A stretch of DNA of 64,000 bases. It comes from Nyssa sinensis (Eukaryota; Streptophyta; Magnoliopsida; Cornales; Nyssaceae). Where the stretch lies: assembly GCA_008638375.1 (NCBI GenBank), contig CM018031.1, positions 13,198,062 to 13,262,061 of the forward strand. Reading direction: 5' to 3'. Each line of letters starts with the position of its first letter. Positions within the stretch are counted from its first letter, which is position 1. The notes under the pieces were generated by a model, which saw nothing but the letters and a program-made list of their open reading frames with translations, ran no database searches and was not told where the DNA came from. The translations under genes and the position numbers were made by a program. Below, one piece after another: positions 49,444 through 60,882 of this stretch.

Positions 49444-50057
49444 ATGAAACACACAAAGAAGAAGAAAAGATCGCGATCTTCAAAGCAAGTTGGTGTCAAA
49501 GACGGCCCATGTGACGAAGTACAAGGAAGAACGTATGCTTCTGAAAAACTTGATGGAGGCTTTTGCCTCCGTGTCTCTGGAAGAAGCAGCCTCGGCGTAT
49601 CGAGAGGCAGATGGGGACCCAAACAAGGCGGCGGTGATTCTACAAGGATTAGCGGAAAATGGCAAGGATCAGACGGTGATGAGCTCGTGTTCGAGTGGTA
49701 CTTCGGGCTCTAGCTCGAGTTCATGTTCGTCGGATGTGTTTGCAGGGGCCAATTGTGACCGGAATCCTGGTTCACTGGGAAGGGTTTTAGAGGGAGTAAG
49801 TCAAAGAAGGTTGTTGCTGCTACAGGAACAGTTTCGACGGTTTTGGGTAAAGAGTACGTAAGATCAAGTCCCGAGAAGGGATTTGGCAAAATCGAAGGGG
49901 TGGAGTAATGGGCCTGTAAGCATAGAAGACGCTGAGCAGTTTTTGTCCTCGATGCTTGGAGACGGGTGCGAACTGAGCATGGCTGTGGTTAAAGACGTGC
50001 TGTGTGAGTTCCTAATTTTGTTCTAGTCATACTTGTCGATGCCTTTATCCCCAAAAC

Positions 50058-50175
50058 TTTATTCTCATATTAAATTTTGTGATATCAAGCTGTGATAAAC
50101 TTAATTGTAGTAAATGAAGTTGACTTTATTCTCATATTAAATTTTGTGATATTAAACTTAATTGTAGTAAATGAA
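50058..50175 (+). repeat. 67-bp tandem duplication at the start of Smr intron 1
   Basis: Units begin tttattctcatattaaattt at 50058 and 50125 and share taattgtagtaaatgaa. Confidence 0.8.
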
Positions 50176-50208
50176 CTTGAGATTTCTTCAGGATGCGTAT
50201 TGTTTCTA

Positions 50209-50748
50209 GGTCTAGAGTTTTAGCTAGAGCTTGGCTAGTAAACCACGAAGAAACTGGACACTTTACAATGTATTGGCGGACCTTATCACCAGTTGAAAAC
50301 TAAAAATGGTTCCATCTCCATGGTTCATTTTTGTTGGCCAATGTACATATGTTATATGGTAGGAGTAAATAACTAGAGCTCTGAATGAATATGGTGGCCC
50401 GGAAAGAATTATTCTTTTGTGAAATATTTCTTTTTAATTTCATTGAATGCCTTGCACCAGTAAAACGGTCTAGAGTTTTAGCTAGAGCTTGGCCAGTAAA
50501 CTATGAAGAAACTGGACACTTTTCAATATATCGGTGGACCTTATCACCAGTTGAAAACTTTAAATGGTTACATCTCCATGGTTCATTTTTGTTGGCCAAT
50601 GTACATATGTTATATGGTAGGAGTAAATAAAAGGGTTTGTGCAAAATGATAGGGCTAGAGCTCTGAATGAATATGGAGGCCCGGAAAGTATCATTCTTTT
50701 TTCAAATATTTCTTTTTAATTTCATTGAAAGTCTTGCACTTGTAAAAC
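50209..50748 (+). repeat. 258-bp tandem duplication in Smr intron 1
   Basis: Units begin ggtctagagttttagctaga at 50209 and 50467. They share cttatcaccagttgaaaac, tccatggttcatttttgttg and atgttatatggtaggagtaa over nearly their full length. The second copy carries an insertion of about 23 bases. Confidence 0.9.
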
Positions 50749-53258
50749 AGTTTCTGCATGAAAAACTTATCTTACATGGACACTTGAATATGTGAAATGC
50801 ATGTGCTAGAAATTACATCAGTGGGTCTGTGTATGGAATATACATCAAGCACGTGCTCATCAAGGAATGGTAGAACATCTTGCTAATATGCTAGAATCAG
50901 AAGACTCACACTTCATCTGCAAAAAAGGGAGAAGCCTAGCGATCATATTTAGGTTCCGAGTCAATGACACTTGAAAGAGATGTATCACACATCGTGAGTG
51001 GCTTGACTCAGGAGATTTCGTCAATCACTTCATTTCTTTAGAAGAGAATTTACAAATAGGGTAGATAAGGAGTTTACTTAATAGTTAAGTAGTAACGAGT
51101 GACATAACATACTAGGTGACAACTAACAACCCACCAAGGAGGTTTTATTAAGACTTGGGATTTGTTTGATAATTTTAATTGTTGAAACCTGACAGAACTC
51201 AGTTTTCATTGTATGTTTTATATGCACAAATTGCTACCATGGAAAAGATCAAAGTCACTTGAGAAAGGTGTGGAGAGATTGATTTTACAGTGAATGGTGA
51301 ATGATGATCATGCTCAATCAAAGGAGGCCTAACATTTTAATTAGACCACTAACCAATCAGAGGTTGTAAAATGGAGTGTCTACACCATAGTTGCCAGAAC
51401 CTTTGTTTCAAGTGGGAGCTTTTTTCTTAAGAACCTATTTTTGGAGTTTGGATGAAACTTTTGGGAAAATTGGCAGGAAATGTTTGGGGAACTCTAGGGA
51501 GATGTATCAAAATGTCTTAGTAACATACTGTAAAATCTTTCGATTTATTATGAAACTTTTGGAAACTCACAGGAAATACATCTCCTACATCTCTCTCTCT
51601 CTCTCATGAAGGTTTGTTAAACCCTTTTCTTTTATAATAATTCATAAAAACTTTCTGGCATGTTTTTTCAGTTTTACCTTGAAGTTACATTTTTGTTTCA
51701 CACACTTTTTTCTAGTGTTTACCTCTACATTATCCATTAGATCCATATCATTTCATCACTTCATATGCCCATTAATATCCCAAGATTCCATGCTGTTCTC
51801 ATAAAGTGTTTACTCTACACTTTTTTTATATTGTTTCCATGTGGAATAAGAAACTAAAGTGGTTCTTGGAACTAGAGTAGAGTTTGTCGCTTAATGCAAT
51901 GGCAAGGTCTTGTCTCTTCAAGCACAGTGGTGCGTTTTTTGAGTTCTGGAAATCGGCTTTTATAAAATGCGGGTAAGACTACTTACAATCCATCTCTTAT
52001 AACTACCGAATGTAAGAACTAGGAGTCTTGTGCACTGAGTACAACCTTTAGAGTAGAATGGATGTAGTGTAGAAGCTTTCAAGTGTTGTGTGATCTTAGT
52101 TACCTATGATTTAATGAAGAATTTTATCAAATGGGTATAATGCCAGGCTACTCTTTATATTGATAAATGCTGGTCCAATTAATAATAACACGTGTAAAGT
52201 TGTTTAGCCAAAATGAGGGTGTTGAGATGGATGAGTGGCATTAAGATAAGATATGTAATAAACATTGTAAATGTGTTTTTAAGAAGATGGGGTTTTGCAT
52301 CATTAGATGGCATATTATGTTAGCAAATGAATGCATCAAGTTATCAATAGAGAGGAGAGGTTTGATTCAAGTTGGAAGTGCTACAAAGATGAGGAAGGCT
52401 GAAATTAGTTTGCATTGAGTGATTTTGTGATTCGAAGGTTCCAAGGAGTGGGCAAAGGCCAAGGAGATCGATTGTTTTTTTTTTATAAGTAAAATTTTAT
52501 TTAAGTGCCAAAGAAGGCTGCACAACACATGCATAAAGGAGGCATTCATTAAAAAAAAAGGTATATACAACTCCTCCAAAATTTCGACAAAGAATCTATC
52601 GACATATTGATTGCGTCGCTTAGCCAAAAACAGCGAAGCCATATCCTGCACACAAGTAGGTGGATTTTGACAATTGAAATGGAGAAAATGGTTGTGAAGC
52701 CTCCAATTTTATGTATTATTAGATTTTCTATAAATATGTTTGCTAACTTTTTAAACATTTGCTTTAAATGGAGAAAATGGTTGTGTTAATTTTTTTTTTA
52801 TTGTGTTATTAGATTTTCTATATTTATATTTATTAATTTTTTTTTAAGATTTGCTTTAATTTCTGTGATATTATTCTGCTAGCAGCATTGTTTCATTTTG
52901 TTGCTTTGTTTTTGCTTCCCCCGCCCCGCATCCTTTCTCTCTGTATTGAAACTTTCGTTTTAATTCAATTTTAATTAGAAGTAAAGACATCTATCCTTGC
53001 TAGACCACAATTATCTCTTTAGTTATAAGTTTTATTTTATCAATGCACTTGTCCATCCATCAATGTCTGTGTTATTGTTGTACTCCTGTCTCTTCGTTGA
53101 ATTCTTTTTTGATCTTACTCAACACCTGCATGTACAAATACCTTGGTGTATGTTGATGGCAAATTAGGACATCATACGCTTGAAAGGAACTTCTGTAATA
53201 TATTGCATGACCTGGAGAATTTGTCTTTGCAGGTCAATGTGGATATGATGTTGAAAAG

Positions 53259-54091
53259 GTGAGCATTGTGACTTGACTGTTTCAGTTCATTTCAAGTTGA
53301 TGTTGAATGTACTCCGCTTTTCAGTTTGCATTTTATTTGAAGTCATACTTTGGTTAGTAATTATTAATATGTATTTCACTAAAAACTTAATGGTTTTTTT
53401 CCTCATTGACCAAATCACGTCTTATTCACTTTTTGATAACATTTTCAATTAACTGTAACGGTGTAACCTCTAGTCAACAAGGGCTCATCCCATTTGTAGA
53501 TATATTATTTGAGGATTTGGATCCTTTTTGGCAAGTTTGCTTTATCTTGGGTCATACTACTTGTTAACTGATATCCTAACATGTCAATTCTCACTGTCGC
53601 AACCTGTAGTGATGGTCCCTCTTGCCAGTAATTTAAATGTAAGTAATATCACTCCTCGCTTGTATTGTTGTTGATCTATGCTGGCATATGGTTATCTCTA
53701 ATAATTGCAAATGCATATTTGTTATACTCCCTAATAGCTATCAAATTTGTTTTGTACCCAATTCTTCTCATTGTTGCCCTGTAAAATGAGGGAGAGTCTC
53801 CCTCTCAAGTGAATATAGTACTGGAACAGTACTGTTCCATGAAACTTGTTAAGATTGGGAGCATACAATTTGAATATACAAGATTGGTAATATGAAATTG
53901 AATGGGTTTACTTAACATGAGAGCCGCTTTATCTTTATAGCTGATCTTCTATGCAACAAACATTGTTGAAACTGTTTGATAAGTTACTTATCTGCTTGGT
54001 GTTTGATCAATCCAATCTATACCGTCTCTTTTTGTTCTTTTTCACGTTTCTTTTATTAAGGTAGATTTACACTTCGTGTTTATAATTTGCT
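53259..54091 (+). other. Presumed Smr intron 2 before the LINE
   Basis: No exon continuing the QCGYDVEK frame was found. A small block at 53610-53640 with a strong donor-like ATGTAAGTAAT was considered, but it contains a stop in the needed frame. Confidence 0.35.
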
Positions 54092-54107
54092 AACTGAAGT
54101 TAAATTT

Positions 54108-55167
54108 TTGTGGTGTAAAGCTTAGAAAGGAAGTTAACAATTCCTCTTCTCATGGGCTCTTCCGCAGTGAAGAACATGATCATCAATAACAATAGAGGAA
54201 ATCTTATTCTTCTTGTAGTGAGAAGAAGCCATTCTGTGGAAGAATTTTGTGTTGCAGGTCACCCTCTCTAAGCCAAATGGCCCGAGATTTCCTCCATCTT
54301 GAGAATCTGTCCAATCTGGCCCTTTAAACCATCTCTTTCACTCCTTTTTTCCGCAAAGAGGGCGCCCAGCTGATCCTCCCTATCCAGCTCCATCAGGTTA
54401 TTCAACAAGTCTACTTTCTAACCTGAATTAAACCAAAGACCTCATTGTTCCACTTTCTCAGATCTTCTTTGAGGAGCTTTAGCTTTCTAGCAATGCAGTA
54501 ACTTGGGGATCCGAACATAACGTAACAATCCCACCAATTTCTCACCAACTCCACAAAGCCTTCAGAATCCAGCCACATGTTTTCAAATCTAAAGGGGCTT
54601 TTTCCTACATTAAAACCTCCACAATTCAGCATAATGGGGTGGTGATCTGAACAGGGCCGAGGGAGACACTGTTGGGAGATACCTGGAAAGACGTCCTCCC
54701 AGTTGTTTGATAGCAGAAATCTATCAAATCGAGACATAGCCTTCTGGTGACCTCCTCCCTCCCTCCCTCCCTCCCTCCCTCCAGATGTAAATCCACCAGA
54801 CTTTGAGAATTTATGAACTCGTTGAATCTCCTCATTGTCGAGGTTAGCCTACCGCCCCCTAGTCTCTCATCCGGATTCCGCACTACGTTGAAGTCGCCCC
54901 TAGGCACCAATGGACCTGCCAGGAGGAAAGCGTCGACTGCAGCTCATCCTAGAAAAAATCCCTGACACCATCAGTCACCGGCCCATAGACCTCACAAAAG
55001 CGTTGGAAACCAAGCTAAACTTGCAAGAGATGGAAAAATCACCCACTTTGTGTTCAATACAATTGACCATACAGGAATCCCACGCCACCTAAAATACCTC
55101 CTGCAGTGCCGTGGGCATTCAATACAGCCCACATAATTCATCTGGATCCCCAAATGGAACGAACAAT
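54108..55167 (-). repeat. Inverted copy of the LINE endonuclease region
   Basis: On the minus strand it reads [56 protein letters not shown] and RKLKLLKEDLRKWNNEVFG, all present in the direct copy. This copy keeps several open stretches that are broken in the direct copy. It also has an expanded (CCCT)n run at about 54757-54782 that the direct copy has only in short form. Confidence 0.88.
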
Positions 55168-55218
55168 GGTGGCCTTTGGGGAAGGCATGGAGAGGGTCTA
55201 ATTTTTGTTTGTTTTATG

Positions 55219-58200
55219 CATCTAAAAATTTTATCCTAGAATGTGAGGGGATTGAATGATCCAGACAAACGTGCAGTGATTAAAGGTTTACTACAGTAAT
55301 GGAAGCTTACAGTCATCTGCCTTCAAGAAACCAAAATGGATAGTATTTCGAGGAGCTTTGTTCGTTCCTATTTGGGATCTAGATGGATTTAGCGGGCTGT
55401 ATTGAATGCCCACGACACTGCAGGAGGTATTTTGGTGGCGTGGGATTCCCGTATGGTCAATTGTATTGAGCACAAAGTAGTTGATTTTTCCATCTCTTGC
55501 AAGTTTAGCTTAGTTTCCAACGCTTTTGTGTGGAGCTTTTGTGGGGTCTATGGGCCGGTGACTGATGGTGTCAGGGGTTTTTTCTAGGATGAGCTACAGT
55601 TGACGCTTTCCTCCTAGCAGGTCCCTTGGTGCTTAGGAGGGACTTCAATGTAGTGCGGAATCTGGATAAGAGACTAGGGGGCGGTAGGCTGACCTCGACA
55701 ATGTGGGGATTCAACGAGTTCATAAATGCTCAAAGTCTGGTGGATTTACATCTGGAGGAGGGAGGTTCACTTGGTCCAGAGGAAGGTCACCAGATGGCTA
55801 TGTCTCGATTGGATAGATTTCTGGTATCAAACAACTAGGAGGATGTCTTCCCAAGTGTCTCCCTCAGGCCCTGTTCAGATCACCACCCCATTATGCTGAA
55901 TTGTGGGGGGGTTTTAGTGCAGGAAAAAGCCCCTTTAGATTTGAAAACATGTGGCTAGATTCTGAAGGCTTTGTAGAGTTGGTGAAAAATTGGTGGGATT
56001 CTTATGTTGTGTCTAGGATCTCCTAAGTTACTGCATTGCTAGAAAGCTGAAGCTCCTCAAAGAAGATCTGAAAAAGTGGAACTGTGAGGTCTTTGGTTTA
56101 ATTCAGGTTAGAAAGCAGACTTTGTTGAATAACCTGATGGAGCTGGATAAGGAGGATCAGCTAGGCGCTCTCTTTGCAGAAAAAAGGAGTGAAAGAGATG
56201 GTTTAAAGGGCCAGATTGGACAGATTCTCAAGATGGAGGAAATCTGGGGCCATTTGGCTTAGAGAGGGTGATCAGCAACACAAAATTCTTCCACAAAATA
56301 GCTTCTTCTCATTACAGGAAAAATAAGATTTCCTCTATTGTTATTGATGGTCATGTTCTCATTGCGGAAGAGCCTATGAGAAGAGGAATTGTTGACTTCT
56401 TTTCTAAGCTTTACACAGAGCCGCACAGCTGGAGACCAGGGGGTGGATGATATTTGCTTGGACAGGCTGAATGGGGATCAAACCTCTAATTTGGAGATCC
56501 CTTTTTCGAAAGATGAAGTGGGGAAAAGCTTTGGATGCATGCAATAGGGGATAAAGCTCCAGGTCCAAACGGGTTCACTATGGCTTTTTTCAAGAAATGC
56601 TAGGATGTCCTGAAAGCTGGATATTATGGCAGGTCTTTGGGGCCTTCCACAGGGAGGGGGGTTTTGAGCGAGGCCTCAACTGCTTCTTTCATTGCCCTCA
56701 TTCCTAAGAAGGATGGTGTTAATAGCATCAAGGACTTCCGTCTTATAAGTCTAGTGAATAGTGTTTACAAACTGATTGCAAAGGTTTTGTCGGTAAGATT
56801 GAAGAAGATTATGGGTAGCATTATCTCTCCCAGTCAAAATGCCTTTGTGGAGGATCGGCAAATCATAGGATGCGGCTCTTATTGCTAATGAATGCATTGA
56901 CTCTAGGATAAAGCAGAAAAGGAATTTGCAAGCTGGATATTGAGAGGGCTTTTGACCATGTTAGTTAGAGTTTCTTGATGGATATGCTAGCTAAGATGGG
57001 TTTTGGGAGCAAGTGGAGAAAGTCAGTCGTGTATATCCACAGTCTCCTTTTCGGTCCTTGTCAATGGCTCCCCTGCAGGTTTCTTTTGTTCTTCTAGAGG
57101 CTTGAGACAAGGGGACCTCCTATCCCCTTTTCTCTTTGTGATAGCTATGGAGGCTTTGAGTCGCTTTTTGTTCCGAGCAGAGGAGGTCGGTCTCATCAAA
57201 GGCTTTCAGGTGGGGGAAAGAAGGGGTGATGGTGTTGTCGTTTCTCACCTTTTGTTTGTTAATGACACCATTTTTCTGTGCTCCTACAGTGCGACAGCTT
57301 CGTTTTGTCCAATGCATCTTAGTGTGCTTTGAAGCTTGTGTCAGGCTTGCGGATCAATCTCTCTAAAAGCAGCATTACTCCGGTTGGATTGATTCAAGAA
57401 ATGGATATGTTATCCAGCTCGTTAGGCTGTCGTGTGGGTAGCTTTCCATTGGTTTATTTGGGTCTTCCGTTGGGTGCTCCTTCTTGATCCATTGGGGTTT
57501 GGTATCTTGTGGTGGAAAGATTTTTCAGCAAGCTGTCAGGATGGAAGGGTCAGTTCCTCTCTAAGGGAGGTAGGCTCACCCTTATCAAAAATACCTTGGC
57601 CAACCTCCCCACATATTTCATGTCTCTTTTTCCCCATGCCGAAGTCAGTTAGCAGAAGGCTAGAGAAGATTCAAATGGACTTTTTATGGGGCCACGAGGG
57701 GGAGCGAAGAAAGATTCATTTAGTTGCTTGGGATAAAATTAAGAAGTCAGTGTCTCTCGGGGGTCTAGGGGTGAAAGCTTTGTATATTTTCAACACAGCT
57801 CTCTTAGAAAAATGGTTATGGAGGTTTGGAGAGAGTAATGGGGAGTTTTGGAGAGAGATCATTGCTGCTAAGTATGGGTGTGACAACGGAGGATGGTGTT
57901 CAGGCAGTGTGTACGGGCTAAGGGGATGTGGTCCATGGGGTTACATTAGAAGTGAATGAAGGATTTTCAAGGACAAGTGTAGTTTTGTTATTGGGAATGG
58001 TGATCGTGTTAAATTTTGAGAAGACATTTGGGATGGGAACGAGCCGCTCAGGGTGAAATTTCCTATTTTATACAGTCTGGCTAGCAACAAGGAGGCTTGA
58101 GTTTTCGAAGTACTTGGAGAGAGTTGGGAATAAGCTTGTCTGGACTCCTCGCTTTAGGAGAAACTTTCACGATTGGGAGTTAGAAGAGGTGGGCTCTTTT

Positions 58201-58765
58201 CCTCGGTCACTATGCAATTTTCGAGTTTCGGAAGGGAGGGAGGATAAGAGGGTGTGGCTGCCGAATAAGAGATCTTTTTCTGTTAGCTTCCTTCTACAAG
58301 AGCTTGGTTAAGTATGTAAGCCCTATATTCCCTAGGAAACTAATATGGCACTCAAAAGCCCCCCTTAAAGCCTCCTTCTTCGCTAGGGAAGCTTCTTGGA
58401 AGGCCATCTTAACTGCAGATAATTTGAAAAAGAGAGGCTTCATCTTGGCTAGTAAGTGCTATTTTTGTCAGAATGAAGAAGAATGGGTGAATCATGTTCT
58501 TATCCATTGCCCTGTTTCTTGGAGCTATTGGAATCCTTGTGTTTGCTATTTTCAGTGTCTCCTGGGTCATGTCTGGCTCCGTCAGAGACCTTCTGTTGGT
58601 TTGGGTAGGGTGCAACCTTACAGCAGAGATTAAGAGAATTTGGAGACTGGCCCCTATTTGCTTGCTGTGGTGTATCTGGGTGGAAAGGAACAACCGTGTC
58701 TTTGAAAATGTGGAGCTCTCCACTCCTTTTTTTAAAGACGTGTTTTTGCGCTTATTATTTTTCTA
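55219..58765 (+). pseudogene. LINE ORF2 (endonuclease, reverse transcriptase, zf-RVT), decayed
   Basis: ORF2 nicks target DNA and copies the element RNA. The endonuclease starts MHLKILS then NVRGLNDPDKRAVIKG and LQETKMD, with DFNVVRN and SDHHP further on. RT motifs include [42 protein letters not shown], and the catalytic block as [11 protein letters not shown], where most elements have A-D-D, so the first catalytic Asp is changed to Asn. The zf-RVT end gives SKCYFCQNEEEWVNHVLIHC and later LLWCIWVERNNRVFE. Stops and frame changes occur throughout. Confidence 0.9.
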
Positions 58766-59046
58766 AGCCAAAGAGGCTTTCCCTGTAAATGTCTCTTCTT
58801 TTGTTAATTTTTTGGGGTCGCTAAAACCTTTGTAAAGCTTTTTGGGGTTTTTGCCCTTGTTGCCCTTCTTGGACACTTTTATTAATATACATCTTACTCT
58901 TTACCTATCAAAAAAAACTGAAGTTAAATTTCTTGCCTTTTTTACCCTTTTGCTGTAACGTAGCTTTAAGTCGTCACATAGTGGAAATTGACTTTGATCA
59001 TATTGTGTATTAAGCAGACATCAACCTCTTTAGCCCCAATAAACCT

Positions 59047-59165
59047 TTTTTTTTTTTGGCTAGGTAAGTGGCCCTTTGGGTTGGAGAGTTGAACCTGGGC
59101 CTTCAAGATATTCATCAAGCCTCTTTCCAATTCATATAACCTCAAGGGTCGCCCCAATTGAACCT
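59047..59165 (-). mobile_element. SINE-like repeat, copy 1
   Basis: On the minus strand it holds a B-box-like GGTTCAACTCTCC about 45 bases after GAATTGGAAAGAGG, and ends CCACTTACCTAGCC followed by a run of about 11 A. This suggests a tRNA-derived SINE; the A-box match is weak. Confidence 0.45.
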
Positions 59166-60284
59166 ATTTTGTAGTTGGGTTTAAAGATTCCTGTCTTGTC
59201 ATCAATAGTATTGATTAAATTATGCTGTCTGGTTAGCAGCTCAAAAGTTCATCCTTTTTTTCCCCCTGAAGTAGAATAGCAGTCATGATAGACAAATCAT
59301 GTTGGTAATGATCTTAAGATTACTCATTGGAATGCAACCGATTTGGTTGATGAATAAAAATCCTATCAATTTTGAAAGGGTGAAAATGGTACTTTTGCAT
59401 TCTATCCCTATCATCAACACCACCCTTGTTAACCCACCACAACCACCTGTGACTTTAACAGAACGATGCACATCGTTTTCTATATGCTGGCACCCAGCCT
59501 GCCACAGGGGGGGGTGTCATCTCCATTCCACGGCCACCACAATTTTATTAGAGCTATTTCTAACAGTGCATTATCCTACTGCTACCACCATCCACGTCAC
59601 CATGATCACTGCTTACCCCATAGCCATCCCCATGTTATACCTCGTAGTTTACAAAAGTTGCTTACTTTCACTTTAGAGAAAAAAAATTATTTAACTAGAA
59701 AAATGAGAGCAAATATATTGCTTTTTTCTGAGTTTTCTCTTTAATCACTCTTAGATTACGAGATTGAGAAGTGCAACAAACTACTAATCCTGGCTTGTAT
59801 GAGGAAATTGTTTGATATTTTCGTTTTATGCTGGATATATTATTATAGTGGTCTGTACTATCTTTGTAGGATATAACAAAGCAACTGTAATTTCTTTCTA
59901 ATAATATATTGAGCTAGAATTTCTGCTTGGGTTCTAGTTGGAATCATTTTTGGGAAAATTCCACTTACCTTCCCAAGATTTGCAAATTGGGCACTTAACC
60001 ACTGTGATTTTCAGAAATAGGCATGGACCTCCCTTGGGTACTATTCTCATTACACCCATTTGAAAAAAATTAAAAACAAAAACAAAAAAAGTAACATAAT
60101 TTTTTTTTCCAAATTTTCTTACAATATCAATTTCTATCTTTTCTCTTTTTCTCTCTACTCTTTCCCCTGTTTTCTCCCTTATACTTTTCATTTTTCAAAA
60201 TAAGTCAATTTATGCTTCGAGTTCTTGTATTTGCATCTTGATATTTGATGGATGCATCTCCATTTTGAGTGAGGAAAGAGAAAT

Positions 60285-60385
60285 TTGATGGGCTAGGTAA
60301 GTGGCCCTTGGGGTAAGTGTTGAACTTGGGACCTTGGAGATATTACGCAAGCCTCTTCCCAACTCATCCAGTGTCGAGGGTTAAT
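60285..60385 (-). mobile_element. SINE-like repeat, copy 2
   Basis: It matches copy 1 (gatgggctaggtaagtggccc on the plus strand, then ttgaacttgggaccttg and gcaagcctcttcccaa) with scattered changes. The A-rich tail is short. Confidence 0.45.
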
Positions 60386-60882
60386 AGAAAATGTTTAAGA
60401 GAAAAGGAAAAATTCAGAGAGAGGAGGCCATCTCCACAACTCATCAAGCACTCAATTTTGCAAGTGTTTTTCCATTTTTTTAATTACCAAAATTATTGTG
60501 ATTTTTGTGGCATAGGCAGCTAAGCTGGTGGTTTGTTCGGTAATTAGTGGCGGAGTGGTGATTCTGAATTGGGGTTTGGTGTTGGTGCTGCAAAGGGGTG
60601 GTGGTTGTGTAAGTAACATTAATGTAGTGATTGTGATTTAGTGCATGGTTATGGCTCGAGATTTGGTGGAGTGGTAAGATCTTGGTGTTTCTATGATGGC
60701 ATTAGGGTTATGGTTTTCATTGTGACGGGTGCTGGGTATTGGTGCAATTGGTGTTGGGGACTAAGATGAATAGATTGGTCCCAAATTCAGCAGCAATGAT
60801 TAAAAAAAAAGCCCCCACCAGATCCATCACTTCCACTATTAAGAATATGAAGAAAGAGAAGGCATCAGAATTGGGTTGGGAC

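Larger units (their letters stand above)
50004..53232 (+). other. Intron 1 of the Smr gene (3.2 kb)
   Basis: It holds two tandem duplications (50058-50175 and 50209-50748) and a minus-strand LINE-tail-like piece around 52470-52640 (poly-T then aagtaaaattttatttaag). No exon inside could be supported. Confidence 0.5.
49444..53258 (+). pseudogene. Smr-domain protein with CUE/UBA-like N-terminus: exons 1-2 only, three apparent frame breaks
   Basis: Smr-domain proteins of this plant type carry a UBA/CUE-like region, a DUF1771 region and a C-terminal Smr domain with predicted nucleic-acid nicking activity. Exon 1 (49444-50003) opens with MKHTKKKKRSRSSK, then in another frame KEERMLLKNLMEAFASVSLE and EEAASAYREADGDPNKAAVI, the UBA/CUE-like helices. 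A Ser/Gly/Cys-rich linker follows, then GSKSKKVVAATGTVSTVLG, and in a third stretch SNGPVSIEDAEQFLSSMLG and MAVVKDVLC. Exon 2 (53233-53258) adds QCGYDVEK with correct phase and GT-AG borders. Frame breaks lie near 49486, 49768 and 49876. Later exons (DUF1771, Smr) were not found before the window end, although a LINE occupies part of the expected intron. Three breaks suggest a pseudogene, but the precise splice sites and conserved text leave sequencing indels possible. Confidence 0.75.
54108..58915 (+). mobile_element. L1-type LINE with a 1.06 kb inverted partial copy at its 5' end
   Basis: A 16-bp direct repeat AACTGAAGTTAAATTT flanks the whole unit (54092-54107 and 58916-58931), as expected for target-primed reverse transcription. 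The 3' end shows ctttacctatc and a short A run. The direct part (about 55168-58915) carries the endonuclease, RT and zf-RVT regions. The inverted part (54108-55167) reads backward and matches the direct element at about 55350-56420. One pair of target repeats therefore encloses both parts. ORF1 (gag-like) is absent, so the element is 5'-truncated. Confidence 0.9.
58932..60877. other. Sequence between the LINE and the solo LTR
   Basis: It contains two copies of a SINE-like repeat (59047-59165 and 60285-60385) and a stretch near 59950-60060 (aaaattccacttacct) resembling a MULE terminus without an identified partner. T-rich and GGTGG-rich stretches follow. No exon of the Smr gene was found. Confidence 0.4.

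Noticed and set aside
53605..53640. Short Smr exon with DGPSCQ text and a strong donor
   Set aside because: The needed frame has a stop and no supporting similarity could be claimed.
59299..59676. 125-codon plus-strand ORF
   Set aside because: Low-complexity H/P/T-rich text in two overlapping frames, no domain, no exon signals.
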